A DNA stretch of 64,000 bases from contig SVUD01000002.1 in NCBI GenBank assembly GCA_015063445.1, forward strand, positions 20,525 through 84,524, written 5' to 3'. Both the position numbers and the translations under genes were made by a program. Positions within the stretch are counted from its first letter, which is position 1. Each line of letters starts with the position of its first letter. Source of the DNA: Oscillospiraceae bacterium (lineage in GTDB: Bacteria > Bacillota_A > Clostridia > Oscillospirales > CAG-272). The notes below the pieces were generated by a model that saw nothing but the letters and a program-made list of their open reading frames with translations, was not told where the DNA came from and ran no database searches. This document shows positions 22,151-30,557 of the stretch, one piece after another.

Positions 22151-25114
22151 TTATTGTTGCTTCCCTTCACCTTCGCCCGACTGTACGCTTTTTTCTTCCT
22201 CATCGTTTTTTATACACGTGGTTGGGATATTTAAGAGTCTGGTAGCGTTTTCATCAAACGCAAGCGGAGGAAGTGTCTCGGTATTTTTAAACGTTATGGA
22301 CTCGGTTATCTGGTATGGATAGCGTACGGTTGTAGGAGTCACGGGCTTGCCCTCTTCGTACGATTTCTCAAAAACTTCATCGGGAAGATATGAGAACACG
22401 GCAATCTCATCTGAGCCGTAAGTGAAGTTATCAATAACTATATTTCTCGGCATATAGCAGGTATAGCCGAAATTCCACATCCAATATGCGCCGGAGTAGT
22501 TTTCCTCGTCAACCCAACCTGCGTTATCGGCGGAATATCCCGATTCGAATATGACGCATCTGCTGCGAACTCGTCTGTACTGGTCGTTAAGCGTTGTATT
22601 TTTTCCGCCTCTTGCCGTATCGTAAGTCTCAAAGCCCTGATGATGACAGTTTTTGAGAGTTATATCTCCGTTAAAGGTCGCGCCGTAGTCGCCTCTGAAT
22701 GCAATAAACGCATTTTTGGTTACCTTGGTTACGTTTTCCGCAATGAGATATCCGCCTCCTACTACGTGGAACGAATGTCCTATAACAGTATTGTAAAGCT
22801 CCGCGTTCCAGAATCCCGCGTGAGCGTCAAAGCGGTTTATAACGCAGTCGTTAAAGAACATATTTCTCGAGCCGTTCGAGGACATAATACCCCAATATCT
22901 GCCGTCTGCTATACCGCTGTTCGGAGAGGACGAATTCACCTGCTTCACGTTATCAAAATACACGTGCGAGCTATTGTTTATAACAAAATCATACGAGCCC
23001 ATAGGAACGGGATTTGGTATCTTACCTCCGGTAGAAGCCGTCGCGGGCTTATCCTCGTAATAGGTGGTATGTCCGGTGAGCTGAGTATCGTATACGTGGA
23101 AATTATACGCGCCGTTCAAATAGAAGAACGCATGATACGGATAGCTTTCGTGTCGAGAGCCGTAATTCTTATGTAAGGCGTCGGATTTGTATCCGCTGCC
23201 GGCAGGAATATAACCGAGCATAGGCTCCTCTTCCATCGAATGAATAAGATTTTTTACGGTAACGTTAGCGCGTGAAACATCCAATCCTCTGTGATATCCT
23301 TTGTATTTACAAGCATATTTTGTAAGTACGCCCGAGGGGGTAGTATAGGTGGTTTCTGAAACCGTACGACAACAAATATTTACAAATTTGCCGTTTTCAA
23401 AGGTTATAGGCTTATCGTTCGCGCTGCTTATTTCTATTTTTGAGATATTCTCAAAATCAAAAACAATAGGGGTTGATGAATCGATAGTTCCATCCTCATA
23501 TACAATGAATACGCTCATTCTTTCGCTTCCTGAGTTCTGGTTTGAGCCGTGTCGTATGAAGTCGCGGTGAAGCTTATTATAAACTCTCACGAACGACTTA
23601 CCCTTAAGCACGCCCGCCTCAGCCAGCCAGGAGAAATCCTGATATACGTTCGGGTCGAGAGCGTTTTCATCGGTTTTGTTCATAAGCTTTATACCGTGAA
23701 ATCTCTCGTCGTCAACCGTTCCGTCAACCGTCATTTCCTGCAAGCCCGTTTTTTCGTTGTATACGGGATTACCTTTTGCATCAACAACGGGAACGTTCTT
23801 TATAGTATCGTTGAACGTAACCGTAGGATTATCTCTTGTGAAGCTGAACAGTCCCAACACGTAGTATTGGAAAGCCGCGCTTCCTCTGTCATCAACTATG
23901 ATGGTCGAGCCGTTCAAATCAACGTCCGTCTTTACAGGGATGCTTTTTGTGAATTTTTCAGGGCTGATATAATAAGTAGATTCAGAGTTGCGGCTCATTA
24001 CCTTTTGTCCGCCCCTGTTCGCATATACGTGAGTGTTGTATATAGCCTCAAACGAGCAGGTTTTTCCGTCGCCGACCGCTCCGAAATCCTCGTAATAAGC
24101 TATGCTAACCGTTTTCTCATAGAAATTAACGGTTTCCTTTTCATTGGTTTCGGGATTGATTCTGTAATCATAATTCAAGCTTATTGATCCCGAATGGTTT
24201 GTAAACGTATTAGAGGTAAAGTCACCGAAAGCGCCGTTGAAGGCGTTATCATACGCGCATTCGACGATAACGTTTCCGTTTTCCTCAACGTAGGCGCGGA
24301 AGCCCGATTCACCCGCATCCTCAGTCCTTCTTATAACAAACGTCTTGTCGTACGTGTCAATTTTATCTACGCTTCCCAGCTCAAGCCAGTATCCCGACGC
24401 ATCGTAAAGCGCGGAACGGAAGCCGTCGATATTCGCGACCGACTCCTGCGCCGCCATTCCTCTGACGTCAACGACAAGAGTGTATTCACGCATATCAACA
24501 CCGTTAATGCTTATCGATTCAAGAAGATATTGAGTTAATTTTTCAAATTTATAGGACCTTTCAATAAGAATCTTATCGTCAATACTCGTTGCGCTGCTCG
24601 AAATACCGAGTTGATTTCTTACGAAGCTGTCAAAACGGTTTTTCAATAAAACGTGAGAGCCGGTAGCGATAATAACTCTGTTCCCTACTATCTTGACGGC
24701 CTCGCCGTTTTCTCCGAGATATTTCGTAGAAATTGAGCATTCATCGCCTCTGTTCTGTGCCTCAGCGCCGATTATTATCTCGCAATTCTCAACCTTTTCC
24801 GCGTCAGAATCGCTGACAGCCATTGCGTTCTTGGGAAGAGCTCCGAACGTTTTCAGACGGTTGACAAACATGTCGGCTATCAAAGCTCCGCTCTCGGCAG
24901 AAGCCTCTGTGAAAACCACCTGAAACTTAGCCTTACCGTTTTCTATCAAAGTGAGATCGTCAGAATTATCGGTCGTGCCTGCGTTTGTGCTGTCTTTGTC
25001 TTTATCAGAATTCGATGAAAACGGGTTGAACGGCAGCTTATCGCAGGACACTGCGGTGAAAAGCACCATTAAAAGCAGTATTAAGCTTAGCGTCTTAAAT
25101 ATTTTTTTCTTCAT
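22151..25114 (-). CDS. beta-helix surface lipoprotein, paralog 1
   Basis: A 987-aa lipoprotein: signal peptide with lipobox Ala-Val-Ser-Cys (Cys24) then an Asp/Ser/Lys-rich linker. Residues ~60-330 contain a repeated Asn-Gly-Val-Asp-Met-Arg/Val-Val-Phe-Thr theme and Glu-Ile-Ile-Ile-Gly-Ala-Glu, recalling the N-terminal domains of DUF4838/GH67-like glycan proteins. The rest has regular short strands with Asn/Gly turns (Leu-Lys-Asn-Cys, Phe-Asn-Asp-Cys, Tyr-Phe-Asp-Asn-Val), as in right-handed beta-helix pectate-lyase-like folds. The likely role is binding or cleaving a polysaccharide at the cell surface. It is a close paralog of the protein at 25457-28396. No catalytic triad is identified. Confidence 0.7.
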   Translation of the reverse strand: MKKKIFKTLSLILLLMVLFTAVSCDKLPFNPFSSNSDKDKDSTNAGTTDNSDDLTLIENGKAKFQVVFTEASAESGALIADMFVNRLKTFGALPKNAMAVSDSDAEKVENCEIIIGAEAQNRGDECSISTKYLGENGEAVKIVGNRVIIATGSHVLLKNRFDSFVRNQLGISSSATSIDDKILIERSYKFEKLTQYLLESISINGVDMREYTLVVDVRGMAAQESVANIDGFRSALYDASGYWLELGSVDKIDTYDKTFVIRRTEDAGESGFRAYVEENGNVIVECAYDNAFNGAFGDFTSNTFTNHSGSISLNYDYRINPETNEKETVNFYEKTVSIAYYEDFGAVGDGKTCSFEAIYNTHVYANRGGQKVMSRNSESTYYISPEKFTKSIPVKTDVDLNGSTIIVDDRGSAAFQYYVLGLFSFTRDNPTVTFNDTIKNVPVVDAKGNPVYNEKTGLQEMTVDGTVDDERFHGIKLMNKTDENALDPNVYQDFSWLAEAGVLKGKSFVRVYNKLHRDFIRHGSNQNSGSERMSVFIVYEDGTIDSSTPIVFDFENISKIEISSANDKPITFENGKFVNICCRTVSETTYTTPSGVLTKYACKYKGYHRGLDVSRANVTVKNLIHSMEEEPMLGYIPAGSGYKSDALHKNYGSRHESYPYHAFFYLNGAYNFHVYDTQLTGHTTYYEDKPATASTGGKIPNPVPMGSYDFVINNSSHVYFDNVKQVNSSSPNSGIADGRYWGIMSSNGSRNMFFNDCVINRFDAHAGFWNAELYNTVIGHSFHVVGGGYLIAENVTKVTKNAFIAFRGDYGATFNGDITLKNCHHQGFETYDTARGGKNTTLNDQYRRVRSRCVIFESGYSADNAGWVDEENYSGAYWMWNFGYTCYMPRNIVIDNFTYGSDEIAVFSYLPDEVFEKSYEEGKPVTPTTVRYPYQITESITFKNTETLPPLAFDENATRLLNIPTTCIKNDEEEKSVQSGEGEGKQQ

Positions 25115-25456
25115 TCTTCTCCTCCAAAATCTATTAGAATATTAGTTATTCTTTTTTATCATTGTTACATAATCCGCCCGTAAAGTCAATAGTCTTAACC
25201 AAAAATTGTAAGATTAAACAAGATAAAAAGAAAGCCGTTGGTTATATTAACCAAAGAAAATCTTTTATATAATCCTTTGTGAAATCGCTCGTTCACGTCA
25301 TAAAAACGGTATAAAAACAGAGGTGTTGCTTTTTTCGCAACACCTCTGCGATTTGTATCGACAATCGAATGTCGAAATCCTTTTAATTTTGACCGCAAAT
25401 CTTTGTAATCATTATACTCGGATATGCTGAGTCGTAATCAGCGTCCTATCGGACAA
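25115..25456. other. intergenic gap between the two paralogs
   Basis: 342 bases. Besides the terminator at 25312-25347, the only signal is a possible minus-strand -35 (TTGACT, complement of 25184-25189) with a poor -10 (TAACAA) ahead of the 22151-25114 gene. No small gene with a ribosome site is seen. Confidence 0.5.
25312..25347 (-). terminator. terminator after beta-helix lipoprotein 2
   Basis: Perfect stem AGAGGTGTTGC/GCAACACCTCT (25319-25329/25337-25347), followed on the minus strand by GTTTTTAT. It separates the two paralogs into distinct transcription units. Confidence 0.85.
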
Positions 25457-28396
25457 TTATTCCTCGTCATCCTTTAACCAGATAGTCTTTATATTCTTAA
25501 TTCTGGTGTTCGAGTCATCAGATGTAAGAGGAAGAATGCTTTCCATATTCTTAAAGGTTATGGATTCCGTAATCTGATAAGGATATCTTACAGTGTCCTG
25601 GGTTACGGGCTTACCCTCTTCGTAGCTCTTCTCGAAGATTACGTCGGGAAGTCCCGCGTCGAATACGTACATGGTATTACAGCCGTAGGTGAAGTTATCA
25701 ATAATTATGTTTCTCGGCATATAGCAGGTATATCCGAAGTTCCAGAGCCAATATGCGCCGCTATTGTTATTCTCGTCAACCCAGCCCGAGTTATCTCCCG
25801 AGTAGCCGGGGTCGATAATACAGCATGTGTTACGTACGTTTCTGTTAGCGTTGTCCTTGGTCGTATCCTTCTGACCGCGGGCGGTATTGTAAGACTCAAA
25901 GCCAAGGTGTGTGCAATCCTTAAGTATGATGTCACCGTTGAACGTTGCGCCGTAGTCACCTCTGATAGTAAGATAGTTACCCTTTGTAACCTTCGTTACG
26001 TTCTCCGCAAGCAGATATCCTCCTCCAACGAGCTGGAAGGAGTGACCGATAGTGGTGTTACGAAGCTCTGCGTTCCAGAATCCGCGGTGCGCGTCAAAAC
26101 GGTTGATAACGCAATTATCGAAGAAGATGTTTCTCGAGCCGTTCGAGGACATAATACCCCAGTATCTTCCGTCGCCGATACCGGTATCGGGAGTAGAGGA
26201 GTTGACCTGAACAACGTTATCAAGGTATACGTTAGAGCTATACTCTATTATAAGGTCATACGTACCCATAGCTACGGGATCCGGAATCTTGCCGCCTGTC
26301 GATGCGGTAGCGGGCTTATCCTCGTAGTATACGGTATGACCTGTAAGAATACTGTCATACGCATGGAAATTATACGTGTTGTAAATATAGAAGAAGCCGT
26401 AGTAAGGATAGCTTTCGTGTCTTGAACCGTAGTTGGTGTGCTTGATATCCTTAATATATCCGCTTCCCGTAGGAATCCAACCGACAGTAGGCTCAGCCTC
26501 CATCTCGTGCTTGAGATTTCTCATCGTAACGTTGGTACGGAAGATACCAAGAGTTCTCTGATAGCCCCTCCACTTGCACGCGTATTTCGTAAGAACGCCC
26601 GAGGGTGTCGTGTAAGTCGTATCCGCAACAGTACGGCAGCAGACATTTATGAAGTTACCGTTCTCGAAGGTGATAGGCTTATCGTCCGTACGGAAGATCT
26701 CGATCTTCGTAATATCCTCAAACTCGTAAACTATCGGAGTATCCTCTGAAATCTTACCGTCCTTGGAAACAACGAATACATCGGTTCTCACGTTACCGGA
26801 GTTCTGGTTAGAGCCGTGACGGATGAAGTCTCTGTGATTCTTGTTGTAAAGCCTGATAAGACAGTCGCTCTCAAGAAGTCCCTCAGCCGCAAGCCATGAG
26901 AAGTCCTGGTATACGTTGGGATCATCCTTGTTTTCCTCAGTCTTGTTCATGAGCTTGATGTTCTGGAATCTCTCATCGTCGATCTCGTTATCAACGGTCA
27001 TCTGAACGTTTCCGTTTTTGTCAAGCTTGGGATTTCCCTTCTCATCAAGAACTACAATGTTTTTAATAACGTCGTCAAACGTAACAACGGCATTATCTCT
27101 CTGGAAGTTGAAAAGATGAAGATTGTAATAGGTAAAAGCGTCGATTCCGGTATCATCAACACGGATAGTACAGCCGTTAAGGTCAACGTCGGTCTTAACG
27201 GGAATGGACTTTGTGAAGTTAGCCGCGCTTATGTAATAAGTCGCTTCAGCTCCTCCGCGGCTCATTACCTTCTGACCGCCTCTGTTAGCATACACGTGAG
27301 TGTTATAGATAGCCTCAAAGCAACAGCCCTTTCCGTCGCCCGTAGCGCCGAAGTCCTCGTAATATGCTATACCTACGTTCTTCTCATAGAAGCTTAAGGT
27401 TTCTTTTTGCTGAGTTTCCTCGTTAAATTTGCTTTCGTAATTGAATTTAATGTCACCGGAGCGGTTTGTGAACTCGTTAGCGACAAAGTCGCCGAAGGCT
27501 CCGTTGAACGCGTTAGCATACGCGCACTCGACGATGAAGTTTCCGTTTTCCTCAACGTAGGCGCGGAATCCTAACTCACCGGCGTCTTCAACGCCTCTGA
27601 TGATAATCGCCTTATCGTACGTATCTACCTTGTCAATCTCTCCAACATCAAGCCAAATACCCGAAGCGTCGTAAAGGCTCGTACGGAATGCCTCAATGTT
27701 ATCAACCTTCTCGGTCTTCTTTACGTCGTCAACGTCAAGAACGAGGGTATAATTTCTCATATCAACGCCGTTTACGCTGATAGAGCTGATAAGATAGGGA
27801 GTGAACTTCTCAAACACAAAGTCTCTCTCTACGCTTACGGTTTCGTCAACGCTCGTAGCGCTGTTAGAGATACCCATCTGGTTTCTCACGAAGCTATCAA
27901 AGCGGTTCTTGAGAAGCTCGTGAGAGCCTGTAGCGATAATAACTCTGTTGCCTACTATCTTGATAAGCTCGCCCTGTTCTCCGAGATATTTCGTGGAAAT
28001 CGAGCATTCGTCGCCTCTGTTCTTCGCCTCCGCGCCGATTATGATCTCGCAATCCTGCACACTGGACTCATCACTGTCAGGAATTGCCATAGCGTCCGCG
28101 GGAAGAACTCCCATAGTCTTAAGACGGCTGACAAACGCATCGGCAATTACCGCGCCGCTGGCTGCGGAAACGTCCGTGAAAACTACCTGGAATTTAGCCT
28201 TTCCGTTTTCAATGAGCGCAAGGCTTTCATGCGCGTTGTTTCCACCGCCCGTTACGCTATTGTCACCTTTGTTTTCATCCTTATTCTTATCGGTCAAGCC
28301 GGGAATGTCAAAGGGAAGCTTATCACAAGCAACAACCGTAAACATCAAGCACACAAGCACCACAAGAGCAAGGGTTTTGAAAATATTTCTCTTCAT
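25457..28396 (-). CDS. beta-helix surface lipoprotein, paralog 2
   Basis: A 979-aa lipoprotein with lipobox Val-Val-Ala-Cys (Cys24). It aligns end to end with the 22151-25114 product: same Cys-Asp-Lys-Leu-Pro-Phe after the lipobox, same Gly-Lys-Ala-Lys-Phe-Gln-Val-Val-Phe-Thr, same Arg-Asp-Phe-Ile-Arg-His-Gly-Ser-Asn and Met-Ser-Ser-Asn-Gly-Ser-Arg-Asn blocks. The main differences are in the linker behind the lipobox and the far C-terminus, where this copy lacks the Gly/Glu/Gln-rich tail. It has its own consensus promoter, a GAGG ribosome site and its own terminator. A glycan-related surface role is inferred. Confidence 0.7.
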   Translation of the reverse strand: MKRNIFKTLALVVLVCLMFTVVACDKLPFDIPGLTDKNKDENKGDNSVTGGGNNAHESLALIENGKAKFQVVFTDVSAASGAVIADAFVSRLKTMGVLPADAMAIPDSDESSVQDCEIIIGAEAKNRGDECSISTKYLGEQGELIKIVGNRVIIATGSHELLKNRFDSFVRNQMGISNSATSVDETVSVERDFVFEKFTPYLISSISVNGVDMRNYTLVLDVDDVKKTEKVDNIEAFRTSLYDASGIWLDVGEIDKVDTYDKAIIIRGVEDAGELGFRAYVEENGNFIVECAYANAFNGAFGDFVANEFTNRSGDIKFNYESKFNEETQQKETLSFYEKNVGIAYYEDFGATGDGKGCCFEAIYNTHVYANRGGQKVMSRGGAEATYYISAANFTKSIPVKTDVDLNGCTIRVDDTGIDAFTYYNLHLFNFQRDNAVVTFDDVIKNIVVLDEKGNPKLDKNGNVQMTVDNEIDDERFQNIKLMNKTEENKDDPNVYQDFSWLAAEGLLESDCLIRLYNKNHRDFIRHGSNQNSGNVRTDVFVVSKDGKISEDTPIVYEFEDITKIEIFRTDDKPITFENGNFINVCCRTVADTTYTTPSGVLTKYACKWRGYQRTLGIFRTNVTMRNLKHEMEAEPTVGWIPTGSGYIKDIKHTNYGSRHESYPYYGFFYIYNTYNFHAYDSILTGHTVYYEDKPATASTGGKIPDPVAMGTYDLIIEYSSNVYLDNVVQVNSSTPDTGIGDGRYWGIMSSNGSRNIFFDNCVINRFDAHRGFWNAELRNTTIGHSFQLVGGGYLLAENVTKVTKGNYLTIRGDYGATFNGDIILKDCTHLGFESYNTARGQKDTTKDNANRNVRNTCCIIDPGYSGDNSGWVDENNNSGAYWLWNFGYTCYMPRNIIIDNFTYGCNTMYVFDAGLPDVIFEKSYEEGKPVTQDTVRYPYQITESITFKNMESILPLTSDDSNTRIKNIKTIWLKDDEE

Positions 28397-28440
28397 ATTT
28401 CCTCCTTATTTTTGAGCATAGCTCATATTTTTACGTATAT

Positions 28441-28469
28441 ATTATAGCAAAGGGATTTTTTTCCGTCAA
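28441..28469 (-). promoter_or_regulatory. sigma-A promoter of beta-helix lipoprotein 2
   Basis: Minus strand TTGACG (28464-28469), 17 bp, TATAAT (28441-28446), about 45 bases before the ATG. Confidence 0.8.
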
Positions 28470-28554
28470 GTCGATAATCGCAAATTTGTAGCAGTACACA
28501 AAACGTGGGAGAAAATATTGGTGAATATACACAATACAATTTAAAATATTTAAA

Positions 28555-28587
28555 GGAGCGAAATGCCGTTTTCGCTCCTCTTTTTTA
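28555..28587. terminator. terminator after thiT
   Basis: GGAGCGAAA/TTTCGCTCC stem with a short loop; T-rich on both strands, directly behind the thiT stop. Confidence 0.8.
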
Positions 28588-28588
28588 A

Positions 28589-29458
28589 TTATTTACCTTC
28601 CGCTGCCCTTTTAATAAGTATTCTGCGAGCGACGTATACCGCGGCCATTGCCAGAACACAGACAGCGCTGACTATCGCCACCGTTATCCACGGCGCGGAT
28701 GAAAGTCCCGAAAAATCGAACTCTCCGCTCTCTTCGTTCTGAAGATACGGAGCGATAATTACCGTATCGAACGCAATAACGAATACGAATATCAAAGCGA
28801 AAATATGCTTCAAAATCTCACACGTACCGTCTTTTGAGCCTCGGCTAACGCCCTCACCCGTAAATCTTACGGGAGTGTTTTTCGATAGGTCGAGAATAGA
28901 GCCTATCCACGCCGCCGCAAGTGTCGTAACGATAGCTTCGGGAATCATATACGTCGCATTGTAACCGAGCGAATATATGATAGCGGCTTCGTTTGGAATG
29001 GAAAGTCCCGCCCATACGGTTGCGCCCGCTACGGTATGGCAGATATAACGGAAAACGCACACGGCGAGCGTTCCCACCGCAAGCTCAACGCTTTGCGCCT
29101 CGGACGGAAGAGATATTTTCGAAGAGAGCTTACCCTTGAACATACCCGCCAATCCAACGAGAGCGAACGCAAGCGCGTAATCGAGAACTATAACGGCAAC
29201 AATCGATTGCCATCCGGTTACGTACGATAGCGTGTTAAGTCCTAACAGCTGTTGAATGACCGCATACACGAGTCCTGCTCCAAGTCCCGTGCCTATTCCG
29301 TGACGGTAAGAAATTATTGCTATCGGGAGCATTGACGCTGCCGTTACCGATCCGCCGTACGGCATATCGACAAGCTTAAGCATGCTAAGAACGGTTGCGA
29401 AAGCAACCATAACCGCGCTCTCAACAAGCCTTTTGGTTGAAATACTTGTTTTATTCAT
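28589..29458 (-). CDS. thiT: energy-coupled thiamine transporter ThiT, C-terminally extended
   Basis: A 289-aa membrane protein. The start is ATG 29458 with AAAGGAAG upstream; an earlier in-frame ATG lies inside the leader. The first ~180 residues match ThiT, the S-component of ECF transporters that binds thiamine, including Met-Pro-Tyr-Gly-Gly-Ser-Val-Thr-Ala-Ala-Ser-Met and the later Tyr-Arg-His-Gly. It is longer than usual: after the core come a polar loop and two more hydrophobic helices near residues 220 and 265. The ECF energising module (EcfAAT) is not in the window. A TPP riboswitch controls the gene. Confidence 0.9.
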   Translation of the reverse strand: MNKTSISTKRLVESAVMVAFATVLSMLKLVDMPYGGSVTAASMLPIAIISYRHGIGTGLGAGLVYAVIQQLLGLNTLSYVTGWQSIVAVIVLDYALAFALVGLAGMFKGKLSSKISLPSEAQSVELAVGTLAVCVFRYICHTVAGATVWAGLSIPNEAAIIYSLGYNATYMIPEAIVTTLAAAWIGSILDLSKNTPVRFTGEGVSRGSKDGTCEILKHIFALIFVFVIAFDTVIIAPYLQNEESGEFDFSGLSSAPWITVAIVSAVCVLAMAAVYVARRILIKRAAEGK

Positions 29459-29527
29459 TTTTCTTCCTTTCACGCCTGCGCATCCCGCCGTAATGAAAAC
29501 GGCGCGGCATCGGAAGGCTGGCGTATA

Positions 29528-29563
29528 CAAAAATTTGCCGCACAGATATATCCGTGCGGCAAA
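29528..29563 (-). terminator. riboswitch-controlled terminator ahead of thiT
   Basis: TTTGCCGCAC (29534-29543) with GTGCGGCAAA (29554-29563), then TTTTTG on the minus strand. It lies between aptamer and start codon, so TPP binding most likely causes premature termination. Confidence 0.8.
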
Positions 29564-29597
29564 ATCAAGCTGAAAAGAATAATTCTTTTTCATTTAA

Positions 29598-29685
29598 CTA
29601 TCTTCCTACGACGGCATTATCCGTATCAGGTTAAAGGGTTTGCGCAAAAGCGCATCTCAGCAATCAGCACCCCTGATATATTCTG
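29598..29685 (-). promoter_or_regulatory. TPP riboswitch
   Basis: On the minus strand the thi-box is clear: AGGGGTGCT, then GCTGAGATG, ACCCTTTAACCTGATACGGA and TAATGCCGTCGTAGGAA in the right order and spacing. P3 contains the GCGCTTTTGCGC hairpin. It senses thiamine pyrophosphate and lies 5' of thiT, fitting the thiamine uptake role. Confidence 0.96.
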
Positions 29686-29700
29686 TTTTGGCATAAATCA

Positions 29701-29729
29701 ATTTTAGCACTCAAAAGCGCCGTTGTCAA
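29701..29729 (-). promoter_or_regulatory. sigma-A promoter of the TPP riboswitch-thiT unit
   Basis: Minus strand TTGACA (29724-29729), 17 bp, TAAAAT (29701-29706), immediately 5' of the aptamer. thiT is therefore transcribed separately from thiN. Confidence 0.8.
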
Positions 29730-29734
29730 TACCC

Positions 29735-29799
29735 TTTTGAGTTTTTTCGACGTAGCTTTTGAGTTTTTTTGATACAGCTTTGGAGTTTTTTGACGCAGC
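29735..29799. repeat. 22-bp T-rich tandem repeat, three imperfect copies
   Basis: Units at 29735-29756, 29757-29778 and 29779-29799, each TTTTGAGTTTTTT followed by GA-N2-(C/T)AGC. It lies between the thiN stop and the thiT promoter. Confidence 0.7.
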
Positions 29800-29825
29800 G
29801 TCGCTTTTTTATCCTACGCTCCGTT

Positions 29826-30533
29826 TTAACGATCGTAAGCAATTACGAGAAGCGCCCCGTCGGAAACGCTTATCTCTCCCTTGCCCTCCCATAAAAAGGA
29901 ATTCGAGACGCCGAGAGGACATGCTGAGTCAAGCGTCACGTCATCCGCCTCATACTTCAAGCCCTTGATGCTCACGCCCTTTGCATCTGTGCCAAACGCA
30001 AACACCGAAAGCGTCGCTCCGCACTCTCCCGTTACCTCTTTTTTCTCGTTTTTTATAACAAAGGTTTTTGTGTTATTTCCAACGAGGACAAGATTGTTTT
30101 TGTCGTTTTTTGCCCTTAAAAGTAAACAATAGTTAGCAAATGTATGATCTTCTCTGCCGCCGACACCGCCGTAGAGCTTAAAATCGGTATAACCCTTTTC
30201 TCTGCCGATTTCGTAAGCAAGATACATATCCGTCTCATCCTTCATTATAGGATGGCGGAAAATCTCAACCTGCTTTCCGTTTATTTCACAAAGGCTCTCT
30301 GAAGCAGTTTTTTCAATGCAATTCTTAACACGCCCCATAGCTTCCGTCAAAAAAACGTTAGTTTCATCTTCATTTTCGGACAGAGAATCAAAATCCCCCA
30401 CTATCACGTCGGGAATTATCCCCTTTGAAAGAAGATAACGAACTCCGCCGTCGGCAGCGATAACGAGATCTTCTTCACACGGGTGTATACTTCCGAAGAA
30501 TTCTCCCGCTCCGACAATATAACATTCTTTCAT
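29826..30533 (-). CDS. thiN: thiamine diphosphokinase
   Basis: A 235-aa enzyme making thiamine pyrophosphate from thiamine and ATP. Diagnostic are Ala-Asp-Gly-Gly-Val-Arg-Tyr, Pro-Asp-Val-Ile-Val-Gly-Asp-Phe-Asp-Ser, the His-Pro-x-x-Lys-Asp-Glu-Thr-Asp block and Gly-Gly-Val-Gly-Gly-Arg-Glu-Asp-His. Length is normal. Salvage logic fits the neighbour: ThiT imports thiamine and ThiN activates it. It lies 24 bases after the PLP enzyme gene on the same strand. Confidence 0.93.
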   Translation of the reverse strand: MKECYIVGAGEFFGSIHPCEEDLVIAADGGVRYLLSKGIIPDVIVGDFDSLSENEDETNVFLTEAMGRVKNCIEKTASESLCEINGKQVEIFRHPIMKDETDMYLAYEIGREKGYTDFKLYGGVGGREDHTFANYCLLLRAKNDKNNLVLVGNNTKTFVIKNEKKEVTGECGATLSVFAFGTDAKGVSIKGLKYEADDVTLDSACPLGVSNSFLWEGKGEISVSDGALLVIAYDR

Positions 30534-30557
30534 ATTTTCACCTATAGCAAATAAAGC

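Noticed and set aside
22640..24538. Several plus-strand frames of 110-210 codons
   Set aside because: Antisense to the beta-helix lipoprotein; similar mirror frames appear in its paralog, as expected for shadows of one coding sequence.
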